DNA from: Adiantum capillus-veneris
Taxonomy: Eukaryota; Streptophyta; Polypodiopsida; Polypodiales; Pteridaceae
Reading direction: 5' to 3'
Assembly (NCBI GenBank): GCA_014529385.2
Contig: CM043945.1
Span: forward strand, 155,562,741 to 155,626,740
Length of the DNA: 64,000 nt
The position numbers were made by a program, and so were the translations under genes. Below are positions 61,311 to 64,000 of the stretch, piece after piece. The notes under the pieces are model-generated. The model searched no databases and was not told where the DNA came from. It saw only the letters and a list, made by a program, of their open reading frames with translations. Positions within the stretch are counted from its first letter, which is position 1. Each line of letters begins with the position of its first letter.

Positions 61311-61719
61311 GCAAAAGAAAAAGTCGAGACTCTTGCCATTTCTGATGCTTCACTGTTATACTTTGATGGTTCTTATCGAAGAAGTCATGATGTTGGTTCT
61401 GGAGGTGTCGTCATTTATGATGCACAAAGAAAACTTGTAAGGAAGCAAGGGCTGAAACTTGATGCAAAAAGCAACAATGAAGCAAAATATATGGCTCTTG
61501 AAGGTGGTTTGCACATTTGTTTGTAGTTGGGGATTAGATGCTTACATCAAAGGAGATGCCTTGTTGGTCGTGAAGCAAGTATTGGGAGTATGGAAGAATA
61601 AGAATCCTAAACTGAAGAATTTATGCTTCAAGGTGAAATCGTTGCTTAAAAAGTTTGAAGCATGGAGTCTGCAACATATTGAGAGGTCTCAAAATGAAGG
61701 AGCTCATGATGCTACCTAA
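61311..61719 (+). pseudogene. Tat element second RNase H (aRNH)
   Basis: The frame reads LLYFDGSYRRSHDVGSGGVV, then NNEAKYMALEGGL, a shift and stop near 61525, then KGDALLVVKQVLGVW and HIERSQNEGAHD. These give the D, E, D and final D positions of archaeal/plant-type RNase H. It removes RNA from the RNA-DNA hybrid during reverse transcription. The acidic residues are intact, in contrast to the upstream Ty3 RNase H. Confidence 0.8.
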
Positions 61720-63119
61720 GAAATGATCACTTGTGTGTTTGTACTGAAGGCAAATGCCCCTTTATATCATCGGAGGGAAGTGTTATCAAAGGAGAGGGAT
61801 TTTTTGTTGACAGGTGTCCTACCTGAAGGTTTACCATCATCCAAAAAGTATGCGTTTATAAGAAAAGCCATGAAATACATAATGCTCGATGATGTGTTGT
61901 ACATGAAAGAAAGTGATTTGGTTTGGCATCATGTGCCTTGGAAAGAGGAAATCTACAAGATCTTGGAAGAAAATCATGAGGGATCTTGTGGAGGCCATTT
62001 TGCCATGAAGATCATGTTACATAAAATTTTGCAAGAAGGCTATGTATGGCCAAGCATTCAATGGGATGTTAACCATTGGTGCAAGTCGTGTTTGCCTTGC
62101 TAGAAGATGGGAAAGAGAATCTTGAAGCCCAAATTGCGACAAACAATTCTAGCTTTTGATGTGTTTGAAAAATGGGGTCTTGATGCTATTGGACCCTTAC
62201 CTATGACTAGCAAAAGAAATGCTTACATTTTAACAGCAGTAGATTATTTATCACAATGGACAGAAGCCAAGGTTGTCAAACAAATTACCAGTAAAGAAAT
62301 GGGGAAATTTGTTTATGAGCATATATGATGCAAGTTTGGTGTGCCCCTAGAGCTACTTTCTGATAGAGGACTAGGATTTAGAGGGGAGCTGTTCGATTTC
62401 TTATGCGAGAAGCTCAATATACAACAGAGGTGCAATTCTCCTTATTATCCACAATGCAATGGTCTCAATGAGAGGTTCAATGGAGGGTTAGTGAAGATCT
62501 TGACAAAGATGACCCAAACACATGGGAAGACTTGGGATTCAGAGTTATCATGTGCATTATGGGCCTGCACAATTGCTATCAAAACGAGCACATGATTTTC
62601 TCCTTATCACTTGGTTTATGGCAAGGAAGCTTTATTGACAATTGAAGAGGAAATTCCTACACTCAAATTGTTGTCATTAAGAGATGAAGAGCAAACAAAT
62701 GCTTGGCAGAAAAGGTTGTTGGATTTACAATGTTTGCAATTGGACAGAATTTTAGCTTTGAGCTACTATGAAGAAGTGACAAAGAAGGATCAGCTAAAGG
62801 CTAATGAATGCATACAGGATAAAGGAATTGAAAAGGGTGATCTGGTGTTGTGATACAATAGTAAGCTGGTCAATACCTTTCAAAAAAAGTTTCAAATCAA
62901 GTGGCAAGGTCCTTTTACTGTTGTGAACAATATTGAAAATGGCACATATCAATTGGCAGATTTGAGTGGTGCACAACATAAATATCGTGTTAATGGTTAC
63001 AGATTGAAGAAATATCTAGCACGTTTGATGAAAATTGTGATAGAGGAGATGTTATCAATAGAGGGAGATAATGTAGAAACATCTGAGAATGTGAATGAGG
63101 TTTTTGGGAACGAACTGTA
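61720..63119 (+). pseudogene. Tat element integrase and C-terminal module
   Basis: The zinc region has ENHEGSCGGHFAMK and CKSCLPC. The core has EKWGLDAIGPLP, LSDRGLGFRG and GLNERFNGG, giving D, D and E. The C-terminal module reads FQIKWQGPFTV (GPF) and RVNGYRLKKYL. Stops at about 62101, 62326 and 62593 and a shift near 62850 disable it. There is no chromodomain. Confidence 0.85.
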
Positions 63120-63163
63120 GCAGTTGTTCACCCTAGGAACCTCTGCTTGTCATGAATGATCAA

Positions 63164-63178
63164 GAAGGCTAGGGGGGG
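63164..63178 (+). promoter_or_regulatory. Polypurine tract of the Tat element
   Basis: AAGAAGGCTAGGGGGG lies 45 bp after the last stop and just before the 3' LTR. Confidence 0.7.
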
Positions 63179-64000
63179 TTGGCAAGCTATGTCATGCATT
63201 TTTGGATGAGCATAAAGTCACTAGATCATGCCTAAAAGCTTGCTCACTAGCCTCATGTATATATGTGTACATAGCCCTACAAGTTTTGGAAGTGGTCCTG
63301 TAAAAATTCATGTACAAAGGTGTGATTTTGCCAAGCCTGGGTGCTGATGTTTTGGGTTGTTTGAGTTCCCAAAACATAGTTTTTAATAAATAATTTCAGC
63401 TGTGCTTTATAGCCCGTGAATCAGACTTGTACATCATGAGTTATGGGCATCCGAAGTGGGCGGTCTCAACTTAGAAGGTGATTGTGGGTGCATGTGACAA
63501 GGGCAACAGGGCCAACTTGAAAATTAAAATTAAAAATTATGAGGTTTAAGAATTATAGATGTAGCCGAGATGATGGGCTTTGAGTCGTGTGTTAGGGTGA
63601 GTCATTCGGTGACTGGAGCAACAAGTTAAGCTTGGGGGAAGTTTGTCCGAGAAGCCCTCTTGCTTTGGGGGAAATCTGGAAATTTGTGGGCACAAGGGGT
63701 TTGGGAGGACTGAGGAGGACGTTGCCATGTGACGGGGGGATTATCCCACATGGGAAGGAAAAAGGGGAGAATAATTAGAGAGAATCTTGGCTTGGTGGGC
63801 TTCATGGGCGAGAAATGGCACATTTTTTGAGTGTACACTCAGCTGGACAGGCGCCTAGACATCCCTTTTGGTCCTTCGGCTACTTGCCCCCACCCCATTC
63901 CTTGGTCAAAGGTCACCAACACCTCATTTTTCACCCAAAAAAGATAAAAATTGAACCAATTAAAAGGTGCCTACAAATGAAGCCTTGTCGGCTAAGAAGA
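63179..64000 (+). repeat. 3' LTR of the Tat element (cut by window end)
   Basis: From 63222 it aligns with 56409 onward. By eye it has several small indels, including loss of about 48 bp that hold the TATA box of the 5' copy (compare 56950-56998 with 63768-63782). Confidence 0.8.

Larger units (their letters stand above)
56409..64000 (+). mobile_element. Tat-type Ty3 retrotransposon with dual RNase H (runs off window)
   Basis: The order is 5' LTR, primer-binding site, gag, protease, RT, degenerate Ty3 RNase H, second RNase H, integrase, polypurine tract and partial 3' LTR. A second RNase H of archaeal/plant type between the Ty3 RNase H and integrase is the hallmark of the Tat lineage. Frames are broken by many stops. 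The 5' LTR lacks about 43 bp at its start. Confidence 0.85.

Overview
This is repeat-dominated nuclear DNA from a land plant. The plant call rests on tRNA-iMet primer-binding sites, a chromodomain Ty3 element, a Tat-type Ty3 element with a second (archaeal/plant-type) RNase H, a Ty1/copia gag, a Helitron Rep, and two spliced exons of a plant-type acyl-CoA thioesterase. The size and nesting of the repeats and the many (CT)n/(GA)n tracts suggest a large genome such as a fern, lycophyte or gymnosperm, but the clade is inference. Only one host gene was recognised; almost everything else is transposon sequence at various stages of decay.

Layout. 1-581: LTR of family C. 1263-5818: a nearly full-length LINE (ORF1 plus EN-RT ORF2) lying exactly between two (CT)n tracts. 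6421-9186: short non-autonomous LTR element B. 9187-10656: 5' LTR and leader of element C on the minus strand. 11195-14430: fragments of a second LINE split by a solo LTR of family B (perfect 5-bp target duplication, itself carrying a DNA-transposon-like insert) and a solo LTR of family C. 14431-20309: minus-strand element A, which encodes Gag and protease but no RT or integrase. 20551-27652: a Ty3 chromovirus, also lying exactly inside a (CT)n tract. 27798-28060: tail of another pol. 29670-30303: exons 1 and 2 of the thioesterase gene (minus), with nested foldback/TIR elements just upstream. 31700-40748: minus-strand Ty3 element of the non-chromodomain branch. 41820-42860: strongly purine-rich strand. 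43600-44697: 3' end of an L1-type LINE with poly(A). 47155-50555: two copies of a dispersed repeat, one carrying a retropepsin remnant. 48066: possible CACTA terminus. 51517-53403: degraded Helitron Rep, cut by an LTR at 53404. 54732-56408: copia LTR plus gag, fused abruptly to 56409-64000, a Tat-type Ty3 element with dual RNase H that runs off the window.

How it fits together. The window is a stack of retroelement insertions. Its most unusual theme is the (CT)n tract. Two unrelated retroelements (LINE and chromovirus) sit in (CT)n with the tract on both sides and in the same strand sense. The LTR families A, B and C each carry a CT-rich block just upstream of the LTR end. The host gene's first intron is largely (GA)n in the gene sense. 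This suggests a cycle in which retroelement leaders seed CT tracts and some elements integrate into them. That model is inference; the junctions themselves are visible in the sequence.
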